From assembly GCF_020410765.1 (NCBI RefSeq), contig NZ_CP084541.1, positions 3,987,001 to 4,051,000 of the forward strand: a stretch of 64,000 bases of DNA, read 5' to 3'. Both the position numbers and the translations under genes were made by a program. Source of the DNA: Streptomyces marincola. GTDB taxonomy: Bacteria > Actinomycetota > Actinomycetes > Streptomycetales > Streptomycetaceae. Each line of letters begins with the position of its first letter. Positions within the stretch are counted from its first letter, which is position 1. Positions 8,332-16,953 of the stretch are shown one piece after another. Under the pieces are notes generated by a model, which saw nothing but the letters and a program-made list of their open reading frames with translations, made no database searches and was not told the DNA's origin.

Positions 8332-9033
8332 ATGACCGCGACGCGCCCCGGGGAGCCCGGCGGAACACGAGTGAGAGTCCTGCTCGCGGACGACCAGCGG
8401 CTCGTGCGCGCCGGGTTCCGCTCGATCCTGGAGGACGAGGAGGACATCGAGGTCGTCGGGGAGGCGTCGACCGGGGTCGAGGCGGTGCGGCTGGCCGGTG
8501 AACTGCGGCCCGACATCGTGCTGATGGACATCCGGATGCCGGAGCAGGACGGGCTCGCCGCGACCGGCCTGATCGTCGGTGACCCGGCGCTCGCGCGGGT
8601 GCGGGTGGTCATCCTGACGACGTTCGACGTGGACGACTACGTCTACGGCGCGCTGCGCGCGGGCGCCTCGGGTTTCCTGGTCAAGGACACCGAGCCGATG
8701 GAACTGCTGCACGGCATCCGGGTGTGCGCCCGCGGCGACGCGCTCATCGCGCCCTCCGCGACCAGGCGGCTGATCCAGGAGTTCGCCGGGCGGGCGCGCC
8801 AACCCGACCCGAGCCCGCGCCTCAACGCCCTGACCGAACGCGAGCGCGAGGTCATGGCCCTGGTCGGCGCGGGCCTGACGAACGACGAGATCGCGCGGCG
8901 CCTCGTGGTCAGCCCGGCCACGGCGAAGACCCACGTCAGCCGCATCATGACCAAGCTGAACGTCCGCGACCGGGCGCAGCTGGTGATCCTCGCGTACGAG
9001 ACCGGGATGATCACGCCCGGCTGGATGAGCTGA
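8332..9033 (+). CDS. LuxR/NarL-type two-component response regulator
   Basis: This 233-residue protein has a receiver domain with VRVLLADDQRLVRAGF at the N-terminus, the phospho-acceptor Asp in IVLMDIRMPEQDG, the Thr of ILTTFDVDDYV and the Lys of FLVKDTEP. A C-terminal LuxR HTH follows: LTEREREVMALVGAGLTNDEIA then SPATAKTHVSRIMTKL. Phosphorylation would promote dimerisation and promoter binding. The likely partner is the kinase at 5591-6853, and the likely target the MMPL exporter 351 bp downstream; kinase-regulator-MMPL is a common actinomycete arrangement. The ATG at 8332 was chosen because upstream residues are Pro/Arg-rich and unlike the family. Confidence 0.92.
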   Translation: MTATRPGEPGGTRVRVLLADDQRLVRAGFRSILEDEEDIEVVGEASTGVEAVRLAGELRPDIVLMDIRMPEQDGLAATGLIVGDPALARVRVVILTTFDVDDYVYGALRAGASGFLVKDTEPMELLHGIRVCARGDALIAPSATRRLIQEFAGRARQPDPSPRLNALTEREREVMALVGAGLTNDEIARRLVVSPATAKTHVSRIMTKLNVRDRAQLVILAYETGMITPGWMS

Positions 9034-9384
9034 CCCCGCCGCTCCGGGCGGACGGCACCACTCGGCGCACTCCCGCTCGTGCCCGGGCGCACTCCCGCTC
9101 GTGCTTCCGCTCACGCCGCCGCTCGCGCCCGGGCGTTCGACCCGGGGAGTACGCCTCCCCGCCCGGCGTGCGACTCCTGGGGTACGGACGGCGCCGCCCG
9201 CCGGGGGACGCGGAGGGCGGTGCCGTGGGCCGACGGTGGGTGCGGGCCCGGGGCGCCGCCGCACGGCGGACCGCCGGCCGCGCGGCGCGCGGCCGACCGC
9301 GGGCCCGTGCGCCGGCGGGGCGCGGGACCGAGGGCGGCCCCCCGCCGGCCGGCCGCCGCCCGTCCCGACAGGGGGAGACCCACC
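9034..9384. other. Intergenic region with a 22-bp-period direct repeat
   Basis: This 351-bp gap holds no convincing gene. The 16-mer gcactcccgctcgtgc occurs at 9067-9082 and 9089-9104, and each copy is itself flanked by GCAC/GTGC ends. The rest is extremely GC-rich, with many short self-complementary stretches (9245-9360). A shine-dalgarno-like GGGGGAGA lies just before the MMPL start. The repeat pair could be binding sites for the upstream response regulator (inference). Confidence 0.5.
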
Positions 9385-11538
9385 ATGACCACCGTCAAGT
9401 CCCGGGAGAAACCAGGCGTGTTCGCGCGCGTCGCCGGGTTCGCCCACCGCCGCAGGTGGCTCGCCATCGGCCTGTGGCTCGCCGTTCTCGTCGGGGTCTG
9501 GGGCGTCGCCTCGGCCACGGGCGACGACTACCGCGAGGACTACTCGCTGCCGGGCACCGAGTCGCAGGAGGCCGGGGACCTGCTGGCCGAGCACGGGTCA
9601 GGACAGGCGGGCGACACGATGAACGTGGTGCTCCAGCACGAGTCGGGCCTCGAAGACCCTGCGGTGGAGCGGCGGGTCGAGGCCATGCTGTCCGAGCTGG
9701 CGGGACTGCCGCGCGTCACGCAGGTGCGCGGCCCGTACGACGACGCCTCGGCCGTCGCGCCCGGCGGCACCATCGGCTACGCGACGCTGGTGCTCGACAC
9801 GCCGTCCGAGCAGATGGCGCTCGCGGACGTGGAGCGGGTCGAGGAGACCGCGCGGCAGGCGGAGGGCGACGGGCTGCGGATCGAACTGGGCGGTGACGCG
9901 GCCCGGTTGCTCGCCGAGGGCGGCGGCGGTCCCGCCGAGGGCGCGGGCATCCTGGCCGCGCTCGTCATCCTCGTGTTCATGTTCGGCACGGTCGTCGCGG
10001 CCGGACTGCCGGTCATCACCGCGCTGTTCGCGGTCGGGGCGACGCTCGGCCTGATCGTCGTGCTCTCGAACGTGTTCACCATCGCGGACTACACGTCCTA
10101 CGTGATGATGCTGGTGGGGCTCGGGGTCGGCATCGACTACGCGCTGCTGAGCTTCGCGCGCTACCGCCACGAGCTGGTGCGCGGCGCGCCGCCCGAGCAG
10201 GCCGCGACGCGGGCGATGGACGCGGCCGGCCGCACGGTGTTCTTCGCGGGCTGCACGGTCATCGTGGCGCTGCTCGGCCTCGTGGTCCTCGGCCTCGGCT
10301 CGTTGCAGGGCATGGCGCTGTCCGTGGCGCTGACGGTGCTGATGACGATGATCGCCTCGCTGACGTTGCTGCCCGCGCTGCTCGGCGTGTTCGGTGAACG
10401 CTTCGCCCGCCAGTTCACCGCGCGGGCCGCCAAGCGCGCGGCACGCGGCCGGGCGCCCTCCGGCACGGCCTGGCGCCGGCTCGGCGGCGGCGTGCAGCGG
10501 CACCCGGTGATCGCGCTGGTGCTCGCGGTCGCGGCGCTCGGCGCGCTGGCGCTGCCCGCGCTGGACCTGCGCCTCGGCTTCAACGACGCCGGCAACGACG
10601 CACCGGAGTCGACCAGTCGGCAGGCGTACGACCTGCTCTCCGAGGGCTTCGGACCGGGGTTCAACGGCCCGCTCGTCGTGGTGGCCGAGGGCGGGGACGC
10701 GGGCGCGGAGCGGGCCGCCGCGGCGGCGGCGGAGGCGCTGGCCGGGGCGGAGAACGTGGCTGCGGTCTCCCCGCCGGTGCCGACGGAGGACGGCGCGATC
10801 GCCACGCTGTTCCTGTTCCCCGGGTCGGCGCCGCAGGACGAGGCGACCTCCGACCTGGTGGCCGAGCTGCGCGAGGCGGTGCTGCCGGGCGTCGAACGGG
10901 ACACGGGCGCCGCGTTCATGGTGACCGGCTCGACCGCGGCCACCGTGGACTACTCGCTCAAGGTCGCCGAGCGGATGCCGCTGTTCGTCGCGATCGTGGT
11001 GGGGCTCTCGGTGCTGCTGCTGACGGTGGTCTTCCGCTCGGTGCTGATCCCGTTGAAGGCCGCGCTGCTCAACCTGCTGAGCATCGGCGCCGCGCTCGGC
11101 GCGATGACGCTGGTGTTCCAGGAGGGCGCGTTCGGCGTCGAGGCCGGGCCGATCGAGGCGTACCTGCCGGTCCTGGTGTTCGCCATCGTCTTCGGCCTCT
11201 CGATGGACTACGAGATCTTTTTGGTCTCGCGCATCCACGAGGAGTGGGAGCGTTCCGGGGACCCGGCGCACGCCGTCCGCGAGGGACTGGCCCACACCGG
11301 GTCCGTGATCACCGCCGCAGGGGCCATCATGATCGTCGTCTTCGGCGCGTTCATGATGAGTTCGGAGCGCATGCTTCAGCAGATGGGCTTCGGTATGGCG
11401 GTGGCGATCTTCGTGGATGCCGTGGTCATCCGGTGTGTGATCGTCCCCGCCGCCATGCAGGTGCTCGGCCGCCGTGCCTGGTGGCTGCCGAAACCGCTGG
11501 CGCGGGTCCTGCCGAGGGTGGATCTTGAGCGGCACTGA
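9385..11538 (+). CDS. MMPL-family RND transporter
   Basis: This is a 717-residue inner-membrane exporter of the MMPL branch of the RND superfamily. It has an N-terminal membrane helix (LAIGLWLAVLVGVWGVASA), a first periplasmic domain, five helices including GVGIDYALLSFARYRHEL (the conserved GxDY proton-relay motif), a second loop, and a second helical bundle with VFGLSMDYEIFLVSRIHEEW repeating the motif. These proteins move lipids, siderophores or drugs using the proton gradient. The GGGGGAGA ribosome site supports the start at 9385. Its 3' end overlaps the convergent phosphotransferase gene by 113 bp. Regulation by the response regulator upstream is likely. Confidence 0.92.
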   Translation: MTTVKSREKPGVFARVAGFAHRRRWLAIGLWLAVLVGVWGVASATGDDYREDYSLPGTESQEAGDLLAEHGSGQAGDTMNVVLQHESGLEDPAVERRVEAMLSELAGLPRVTQVRGPYDDASAVAPGGTIGYATLVLDTPSEQMALADVERVEETARQAEGDGLRIELGGDAARLLAEGGGGPAEGAGILAALVILVFMFGTVVAAGLPVITALFAVGATLGLIVVLSNVFTIADYTSYVMMLVGLGVGIDYALLSFARYRHELVRGAPPEQAATRAMDAAGRTVFFAGCTVIVALLGLVVLGLGSLQGMALSVALTVLMTMIASLTLLPALLGVFGERFARQFTARAAKRAARGRAPSGTAWRRLGGGVQRHPVIALVLAVAALGALALPALDLRLGFNDAGNDAPESTSRQAYDLLSEGFGPGFNGPLVVVAEGGDAGAERAAAAAAEALAGAENVAAVSPPVPTEDGAIATLFLFPGSAPQDEATSDLVAELREAVLPGVERDTGAAFMVTGSTAATVDYSLKVAERMPLFVAIVVGLSVLLLTVVFRSVLIPLKAALLNLLSIGAALGAMTLVFQEGAFGVEAGPIEAYLPVLVFAIVFGLSMDYEIFLVSRIHEEWERSGDPAHAVREGLAHTGSVITAAGAIMIVVFGAFMMSSERMLQQMGFGMAVAIFVDAVVIRCVIVPAAMQVLGRRAWWLPKPLARVLPRVDLERH

Positions 11539-12562
11539 ACGCCGCGTAGACCGCCTCGACCGCCCTGGGACTCGGTACGCGCCCCATGCCCAGGGTCCGC
11601 GCGGCCTTCCGCAGCGCCGTGCTGACCATGTCGCCCGCGGTGGCGAGTGCCGCCTCGCGCTGGTCCTCGGGTGCCGCCGCGACCCGGTGCGCCTGCCGGA
11701 TCACGTCGGTGAAGACCGACTGGACCCGCTTGTAGGCCAGGTAGCGCGGCAGGTCGCGGGTGAGGCCCGCCGCGGCGCCCGGGAGGCGTTCGTCGACGGC
11801 GCGCGCCCAGTGCGTGAGCAACGCGTGCTCCTGCGCGGGCGGGTAGCGCATGAGGTGCAGGTGCGTGGCCACGTCGTAGAGCGGGTCGCCTAAGAGCGCC
11901 AGCTCCCAGTCGATCGTCCACAGCAGGCCGTCGGTGTCGGCGACGATGAGGTTGTCGCGGTGCAGGTCGCCGTGCAGGAGGCAGAACGGCCGGTCGGTGA
12001 GCAGCGCGGCGTCACGCGCCAGCGGCCCGGTGGGCGAGAGCACCACCGGGTCGACGCGCAGCGCCGTGAACAGCCCGTGCAGAGCCGGGCGGTGCACGGC
12101 GTAGACGCGCCGCCGGGTGAAGCGCACCAGGCCCCGCATGAAGTCGCGGCTCGTGCGGGGCCGCAGCGCCGCCGGGCAGGAGTGCACCCGGGCGAGCGTG
12201 GCGGGGGACACGGCGGCCATGCGGCCGAACAGGTCGGTGAGCTGGCCGAGTTCCGCGCCGGTGAGGGCGGTGCCCGGCGGGCGGACCGCCGACAGCGGCG
12301 CGCCCTCGATGTAGCCGTGCACGCGCGTCCCCGCGGGCCCCAGCCGGTAGACGGGGGCGATACGGGGCATGCCGAGCTTGGCGAGTTCGGTGAGAACGTC
12401 CTCCTCGTGGGTGAAGCAGCGAGGGTCGAAGCGGTGCACCCCGGGCCGGGGGAGTCCGGCCTTCAGCCGTCCCAGGGGCGCCAGTTCGCCCTCCGCGTGC
12501 AGGACCTGCCAGGTGCGGTGGTGACCGCGCAGGGTGGTGGTCAGGGGCAGCGGCTGGCTCAT
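11426..12562 (-). CDS. Aminoglycoside phosphotransferase-family kinase
   Basis: This is a 378-residue APH/choline-kinase-fold protein. The catalytic loop is FCLLHGDLHRDNLIV (family HGDxxxxN) and the metal-binding segment is LLWTIDWELALLGDPLYDVA (IDWE...GDP.YD.a). The N-terminal VYRLGPAGTRVHGYIEGAPL is the nucleotide-side hinge region. The substrate is unknown; such enzymes phosphorylate sugars, choline, fructosamines or antibiotics. It is the last gene of a GntR-HAD-kinase operon, so the HAD partner may reverse or follow its reaction. The ATG at 12562 follows AAGGCCACCAAC; longer starts lack similarity. The last 36 or so residues are Ala/Arg-rich and antisense to the MMPL gene. Confidence 0.85.
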   Translation of the reverse strand: MSQPLPLTTTLRGHHRTWQVLHAEGELAPLGRLKAGLPRPGVHRFDPRCFTHEEDVLTELAKLGMPRIAPVYRLGPAGTRVHGYIEGAPLSAVRPPGTALTGAELGQLTDLFGRMAAVSPATLARVHSCPAALRPRTSRDFMRGLVRFTRRRVYAVHRPALHGLFTALRVDPVVLSPTGPLARDAALLTDRPFCLLHGDLHRDNLIVADTDGLLWTIDWELALLGDPLYDVATHLHLMRYPPAQEHALLTHWARAVDERLPGAAAGLTRDLPRYLAYKRVQSVFTDVIRQAHRVAAAPEDQREAALATAGDMVSTALRKAARTLGMGRVPSPRAVEAVYAAFSAAQDPPSAGPAPAVSAATRHGGRAPAWRRGRSHTG

Positions 12563-12651
12563 GTTGGTGGCCTTCCGGCAGCGAGTTGGTTGCAAGTAGC
12601 AGAACCGTACGCCGCTGCCGGAGTGTTTCCGATGGCTCAAAAGGGTGCATC

Positions 12652-13344
12652 TCAGCCGGAGGCGGGCGCGATGAGCGCCGTGAGGACGTGCTCAAGCGAG
12701 CGCACCACGTCCCGTGCGCCCGCCGCCAAGAGCTGTTCTTCGCCACTTTTCTCGAACGCGTAGCCGAGGAAGGCCACGCCGGCCGCCCGGGCCGCCTCGA
12801 AGTCCGCCACGCTGTCGCCGATCATCAACGCCTCGCGCGGCGCGGTCCTGGTGGACGCCAGGGCGCGCAGCAGCGAGTCGGGATGCGGTTTGAGCAGGGA
12901 GACGTCCTGGGTGCGGCCGTGGACCCGGCCGCCGACGTACCCGGCGAGCTTGTGCCGGTTGAGGTAGTGCTCCGCGGCCAGGGGTGAGTTGTTGGTCGCG
13001 ATGGCCACCTGTCTGCCCCGGGTGGAGAGCGCGGCGATCAGCGCCGCCGCGTAGGGGGTGGGGGGCGCGGTGGCCGCCGCGGAGATCTCCTCGCGGGTCA
13101 GCGCCGCTTCGAGGCGGGACAGCACGCCGGGCGCCGGCCGTGCGCGCGCGATGCCGCGCAGCACCCGGTGCGGGTCGGGCGAGGTCCGTAACTCGGGGGT
13201 GAGCAGCGCGGACACCGAGAGCTCCGCGGCGAGCCCGCGCAACCGCCGCGCGATGGACTCGGCGGTGTGGACGGCGAAGAGGCGGCACACCGGCCCGTCG
13301 AAGTCGAAGAGAACACAGCTGGCATTACTGATGAGTTCCCTCAT
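12652..13344 (-). CDS. HAD-superfamily hydrolase (phosphoglycolate-phosphatase-like)
   Basis: This is a 230-residue HAD hydrolase with all core motifs: motif I VLFDFDGPVC (nucleophile Asp, the usual T replaced by P), motif II AIATNNS, motif III Lys in LLKPHPDSL, and motif IV MIGDSVADFEAARAAG. The helical cap between motifs I and II is of the PGP/Gph type. It likely dephosphorylates a small phosphometabolite. Its ATG is directly adjacent to the TAG of the GntR gene, so translation is coupled. The kinase gene follows after 89 bp. A repair or salvage pair (kinase plus phosphatase) under one regulator is the simplest reading. Confidence 0.88.
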   Translation of the reverse strand: MRELISNASCVLFDFDGPVCRLFAVHTAESIARRLRGLAAELSVSALLTPELRTSPDPHRVLRGIARARPAPGVLSRLEAALTREEISAAATAPPTPYAAALIAALSTRGRQVAIATNNSPLAAEHYLNRHKLAGYVGGRVHGRTQDVSLLKPHPDSLLRALASTRTAPREALMIGDSVADFEAARAAGVAFLGYAFEKSGEEQLLAAGARDVVRSLEHVLTALIAPASG

Positions 13345-14211
13345 CTAACCGAGTGTGAGTGGTTGGGCCAGCGTTGACCAGAGGGACTCGAACCACTGGT
13401 GTGACTCCTCTACAAACGCGGTGTCCGACGAGGAGCGGAAAACCTTGGAGTTGAGCCCCAGTACGTCGTAGATCTCCAGCTGCTCCTGCTCGTACTCCAC
13501 CACACGGGGAACAACCTGGTAGTAGGCGGTCAGCACTTCGGTGCCGTTGAGCAGGTACACCTTTTGCACCGGTGTGATGGGAACGGCGCGGATCTCGACG
13601 TCGACCTTGGGCACCAGGCCCATCTCGGCGAGGGAGGTGAGCTGGTGGCGCACGGAGGTGGCGAAGGTCCGGGTGAGGCGGCGCAGCCGCAGCAGCGGGC
13701 GGCGGTCCGCGGCGTCGGAGATGAGGCGCGGGTAGGCGAGCGGCGCGTCCGGGTTGGGCAGCATCACCCGAATGGAGATCGACTCGGGAGCCAGTTCGCC
13801 CGTGGAGATGGCGATGAGCGGGGCGGCGAGCGCGGCGTTCAGGGTCTCGGTGGTGAGGCAGAACGCGTCGATGCTGACGTGGTCGGCCTGGAAGGCGAGG
13901 GCGATGCGGTCGGCCACCTCGACGCCGGCCGGGCGCGGTGCGTCCTCCGCGGGAGAGCTGACGACGGCCGGCGCGCCGCGCCCCCGGGCGCTCAGGTAGC
14001 CCTCGCGTTCGAGCACGGCCAGCGCCTGTCTGACCGTGGTCCGGTTGACGCCGAACTCCTCGACGAGGGCACGCTGCGTGGGCAGCTTGGCGTGCCTGGG
14101 CAGCTCTCCCGAGCGTATGCGTTCGCGCAGGACGTCGGCGACGCGGTCCGGGGAGACCAGGTCACCGGCCTGCTCCGACATGTCGCTGTCCGGGGCGATC
14201 TCCTGACTCAC
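13345..14211 (-). CDS. GntR-family transcriptional regulator
   Basis: This 288-residue protein has an N-terminal winged helix, residues about 18-85: VADVLRERIRSGEL, LPTQRALVEEFGVNRTTVRQAL and LEREGYLSARGRG are textbook GntR. The C-terminal domain (about 190 residues) does not read as a clear UTRA or FCD domain. It contains SIDAFCLTTETLNAALAAP and is likely a ligand-sensing domain peculiar to actinomycetes. It is the first gene of the operon with the HAD and kinase genes and is divergent from a small membrane protein. Two inverted repeats in the 155-bp divergent region are candidate operators. Confidence 0.88.
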   Translation of the reverse strand: MSQEIAPDSDMSEQAGDLVSPDRVADVLRERIRSGELPRHAKLPTQRALVEEFGVNRTTVRQALAVLEREGYLSARGRGAPAVVSSPAEDAPRPAGVEVADRIALAFQADHVSIDAFCLTTETLNAALAAPLIAISTGELAPESISIRVMLPNPDAPLAYPRLISDAADRRPLLRLRRLTRTFATSVRHQLTSLAEMGLVPKVDVEIRAVPITPVQKVYLLNGTEVLTAYYQVVPRVVEYEQEQLEIYDVLGLNSKVFRSSSDTAFVEESHQWFESLWSTLAQPLTLG

Positions 14212-14232
14212 GGCTCAACACCATACAACTTT

Positions 14233-14277
14233 CGGCCACTTGCGGAAGGTTGGAACCAGGACGTTTCCAAGTGGCCG
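14233..14277. promoter_or_regulatory. 10-bp inverted repeat upstream of gntR
   Basis: CGGCCACTTG (14233-14242) and CAAGTGGCCG (14268-14277) are perfect inverted copies whose centres lie 35 bp apart, 22 bp upstream of the GntR start. The spacing of between three and four helical turns suits binding of two dimers or looping. The repeat is seen directly; operator function is inferred. Confidence 0.5.
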
Positions 14278-14299
14278 CCAACTGGGCAAAACAAGCGTA

Positions 14300-14325
14300 T
14301 AGTTGGTTGACAACTTAGCCAACTA
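14300..14325. promoter_or_regulatory. Nested palindrome with TTGACA upstream of the small membrane gene
   Basis: TAGTTGG (14300-14306) and CCAACTA (14319-14325) form a 7-bp inverted repeat. Inside it GTTGaCAAC (14306-14314) is a second palindrome, and it includes TTGACA, which could be the -35 of the downstream gene. Overlap of a palindrome with a -35 is typical of repressor control, probably by the adjacent GntR protein. Confidence 0.45.
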
Positions 14326-14366
14326 GTCGGAACTTCGGCAAAGTTGACGTGATGTAGGGAGGCGTC

Positions 14367-14552
14367 ATGCTGGTTACCACAGTGATCGTGGCTGCCTTCG
14401 GCATCGCGGTGGAGCGGGCGGTCGAAATCCAGTTCGGTCTGCCGGGCCTCATCGGCCTGTTGATCCTGCGGACGGGGGTGCGCGGGCGGAACTTCACCTG
14501 CGCCTGTGTGGGCACAGCGGTGTTGGCCACGCTGCTGGTCGGCAGCCTCTGA
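14367..14552 (+). CDS. Small hydrophobic membrane protein
   Basis: This 61-residue protein is preceded by a strong GGGAGG site 6 bp before the ATG. It is nearly all membrane helix: a first segment at about residues 2-17 (VTTVIVAAFGIAV), a second at 24-34 (LPGLIGLLIL) and a third at 46-60 (VGTAVLATLLVGSL). A short basic loop RTGVRGRN separates the second and third. No family is recognised. It is divergent from gntR and shares its regulatory region, so it is a likely target of that regulator. Confidence 0.65.
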   Translation: MLVTTVIVAAFGIAVERAVEIQFGLPGLIGLLILRTGVRGRNFTCACVGTAVLATLLVGSL

Positions 14553-14618
14553 GCGGAAAACCGGTCAGGGGCCGCCGACACAGAAGGCGTCGGATTAGAT
14601 CTGAAAATCGCAAGATTC

Positions 14619-15875
14619 TCAGAAGATGTCGGGGCACCAAGGGCGGCGTCCCGTGCGGAACAGCAGGTCCGCGCGGGACGCCGCCCGCGTCGTGCCCTCG
14701 TCCGCGAGCCCCGCCGCCACGAGCGTGGCCGCGGACTCGTCCCCCAGGTACAGCTGGGCGAGGGCGCTGGTGGGCAGGGTCAGGTCCGGCTCGCGCGCGG
14801 TCGGTGCCGCGAGGCCGCCCTCGGGCGACGCCGTGAGCAGGTACCGCCCCTCCGCCAGGCCCAGCGGGTCCCGCACGTCGAGCACCAGTTCCCCCTCGGT
14901 CGCGTAGGACCGCGCGCCGAGCAGCGCCGGCAGGTCGAGCGGGCGCAGCCACAAATGATCAGCCTGCTCGCGTATCCGGGCGGCGCGCGGGTTCGGCAGG
15001 AGCAGCGGGAGGACGGAATCCGGCGGTGTGCGACCGGAGTCGACCGTCGCGACCCAGTCGATGGACAGCAGGAAGCGCCACAGCAGCGCCTCGACGGCCG
15101 GGGACGTGGCCAGCAACGACCGCACCGACGCCGTCCCGTCGGGCATCCCCTCCCGCCACACGTTGTCCGTATCGAAGGTCGCCAGCCCCTGCGGCATCCC
15201 GGCCGCGTCCCGGTACAGCACGTGGAAGGGCTCGACCCAGGGGTCGGGTCCGAACCACAGCGCGCCCGTGCGCAGCTCCCAGACCTGCTCGCTCCGGTCG
15301 ACCGCGCCCGGCTGGCCGCGCCGGAAGCGTTCGTGCAGCTCCGGGCCGACCTTGCGCACCTCCGCACCATCGACGAACGTCAGTGACCCCTCACTGGCGG
15401 GAAGTGACCACTTCGGATCGAGCCCCGAACGCGCCGCGTGCACCCGCCACGCCGTGAACGCGGTGGCCGCCCCGAACCCGAACCGGCCGTAGATCGGGTA
15501 CTCGGCCGCGATCAGCGTGGCGGCCACGTCCCCGCGCTCCCTGGCCTCGGCCAGGTCGTCCGCCATCATCCGGCGCAGCAGGCCGCGCCGCCTGTGGGTG
15601 GCGAGGACGGTGACGGCGGATATCGCGTTCGCGGTGATCTCCCGGCCGCCCACAACGGTCAGCCGCTGATCGAAACTGCGCAACGTGGCGACGCACCGGT
15701 CGCCCTCGAACGCGCCACGGGGGCGGGAGCCGGGGACGTCGAGCCGCTCGCGGCGCTGTTCGAGTCCGGAGGGGTTCGCTTCGGGTGGAGTGAGGAAACC
15801 GGCGGACGCGGCGCGGACCCACGCGTCGCCGTCCGCCGGGGCGTCGTCGGTGACTGTACGGACATGCAGGGACAT
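14619..15875 (-). CDS. eis: Eis-like GNAT N-acetyltransferase
   Basis: This 418-residue protein has the three-part Eis architecture: an N-terminal GNAT domain with AISAVTVLATHRRRGLLRRMM (acetyl-CoA loop RRRGLL), a second degenerate GNAT domain in the middle, and a C-terminal SCP2-like domain. The protein ends in PWCPDIF, and the terminal carboxylate of the final Phe is the catalytic base in Eis enzymes. IYGRFGFGAAT after the first domain is also conserved. Eis acetylates aminoglycosides at several positions, or protein lysines. It is monocistronic, with no clear regulator nearby. Length is typical (about 400). Confidence 0.9.
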   Translation of the reverse strand: MSLHVRTVTDDAPADGDAWVRAASAGFLTPPEANPSGLEQRRERLDVPGSRPRGAFEGDRCVATLRSFDQRLTVVGGREITANAISAVTVLATHRRRGLLRRMMADDLAEARERGDVAATLIAAEYPIYGRFGFGAATAFTAWRVHAARSGLDPKWSLPASEGSLTFVDGAEVRKVGPELHERFRRGQPGAVDRSEQVWELRTGALWFGPDPWVEPFHVLYRDAAGMPQGLATFDTDNVWREGMPDGTASVRSLLATSPAVEALLWRFLLSIDWVATVDSGRTPPDSVLPLLLPNPRAARIREQADHLWLRPLDLPALLGARSYATEGELVLDVRDPLGLAEGRYLLTASPEGGLAAPTAREPDLTLPTSALAQLYLGDESAATLVAAGLADEGTTRAASRADLLFRTGRRPWCPDIF

Positions 15876-15952
15876 GCGGCGAGGCTATGCGCCGCGCGCC
15901 GGCGGCTGCCACGCAATTCCCCCGCCGCCGGCCCGGCCGGGGGCGGCCCGGC

Positions 15953-16906
15953 TCAGATTACGGCCCGCACCTCGCCGACCTGCCGCCCCGCGCCGAGCAC
16001 CGGCTCGGCCGGCACCGCGGAGGCGTCGACGCCGAGCGAGGCGAGCACCGCCGCGAGCACGGGACCGCGGGCCCGCATGCCGCCGTCCTCGATCTTCAGG
16101 GCCAGCGCGCGGCCGTCCGGCAGCGCCACCGCCTGCACCGCCTCCGCGCCCCCCTTCGCCAGCAGCCCGGGCACCGCGCGCATCAGCAGGGTGTCCGCGC
16201 GCCCCTGGCCCGCCACGCACTCCGGGTGCGCGCGCATCGCGTCCGCCACCCGGCGTTCCGGCGTGCCAGGACCGGCGAGCACCAGGCCGCGGAACGCCCG
16301 CGCCAGCCCGGTGAGCGAACACGAGAACAGCGGCGCGCCGCAGCCGTCCACGCCCACGTGCGCCACCGGCTCGCCGGTCGCCGCCTCCACCGCCTCGCGG
16401 GCCAGCACCTGCACCGGGTGGCCCGGCTCTGTGTAGGTCGCCAGGGGCCAGCCGTTGGCCGCACTGGCCGCCAGCATCGCCGCGTGCTTGCCCGAGCAGT
16501 TCATCGCCGTGCGCGAGGCCGGCCCGGGGCCCGCCCCGTAACCGGGCCGGTCCGCGGGGCAGCGCAGCGCGTCCTCGTCCAGCCCGGCCTCGGCCAGCAT
16601 GCGCGCCACCAGCTCCCGGTGCGCGTCCTCGCCCGCGTGGCTGGCCGCCGCGAGGGCGAGCCGTTCCCCCGCGAGCGAGAGCCCGGCGCGCAGCAGGCCC
16701 GCGGCCTGCATCGGCTTGTTGCAGGACCGGGGGAACACCGGCCCCGTCACGTCCCCGAGCGCCCTGAGCACCGAGCCGTCCGCCGCGAGCACCACCAGCG
16801 AGCCGCGGTGGCGGCTCTCGACGAAACCCGACCTGACGACCTCCGCGAGCACCGGAGCCGGCACCGGCTCCGCCGCCGGGGAACCCTCACGCGCCACCGA
16901 GGACAT
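15953..16906 (-). CDS. Asparaginase (Rhizobium etli type II family)
   Basis: This 317-residue protein belongs to the thermolabile asparaginase family PF06089, unrelated to E. coli AnsA/B. Typical stretches are VESRHRGSLVVL near the start, FPRSCNKPMQA, ASHAGEDAHRELVARML, NCSGKHAAMLAA (the conserved Ser-x-Lys in NCSGKH) and VDGCGAPLFS. It hydrolyses asparagine to aspartate and ammonia in the cytosol. I chose the ATG at 16906 because GGAGG lies 7 nt upstream; an in-frame ATG at 16912 has that site abutting it. It lies 47 bp downstream of rsiG on the same strand and could be cotranscribed. Confidence 0.9.
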   Translation of the reverse strand: MSSVAREGSPAAEPVPAPVLAEVVRSGFVESRHRGSLVVLAADGSVLRALGDVTGPVFPRSCNKPMQAAGLLRAGLSLAGERLALAAASHAGEDAHRELVARMLAEAGLDEDALRCPADRPGYGAGPGPASRTAMNCSGKHAAMLAASAANGWPLATYTEPGHPVQVLAREAVEAATGEPVAHVGVDGCGAPLFSCSLTGLARAFRGLVLAGPGTPERRVADAMRAHPECVAGQGRADTLLMRAVPGLLAKGGAEAVQAVALPDGRALALKIEDGGMRARGPVLAAVLASLGVDASAVPAEPVLGAGRQVGEVRAVI

Positions 16907-16953
16907 GCCCATCCCTCCACCGAGCCGGCCGCCCGCCGCGGGCCGGCGGGCGA

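Noticed and set aside
7792..9594. 600-codon minus-strand frame
   Set aside because: It spans the response regulator and transporter start with no domain pattern and is a GC-driven antisense frame.
12562..14552. Actinomycete integrative element around gntR/HAD/kinase
   Set aside because: GntR regulators and small membrane proteins occur in such elements, but there is no integrase, replication, transfer gene or tRNA attachment site.
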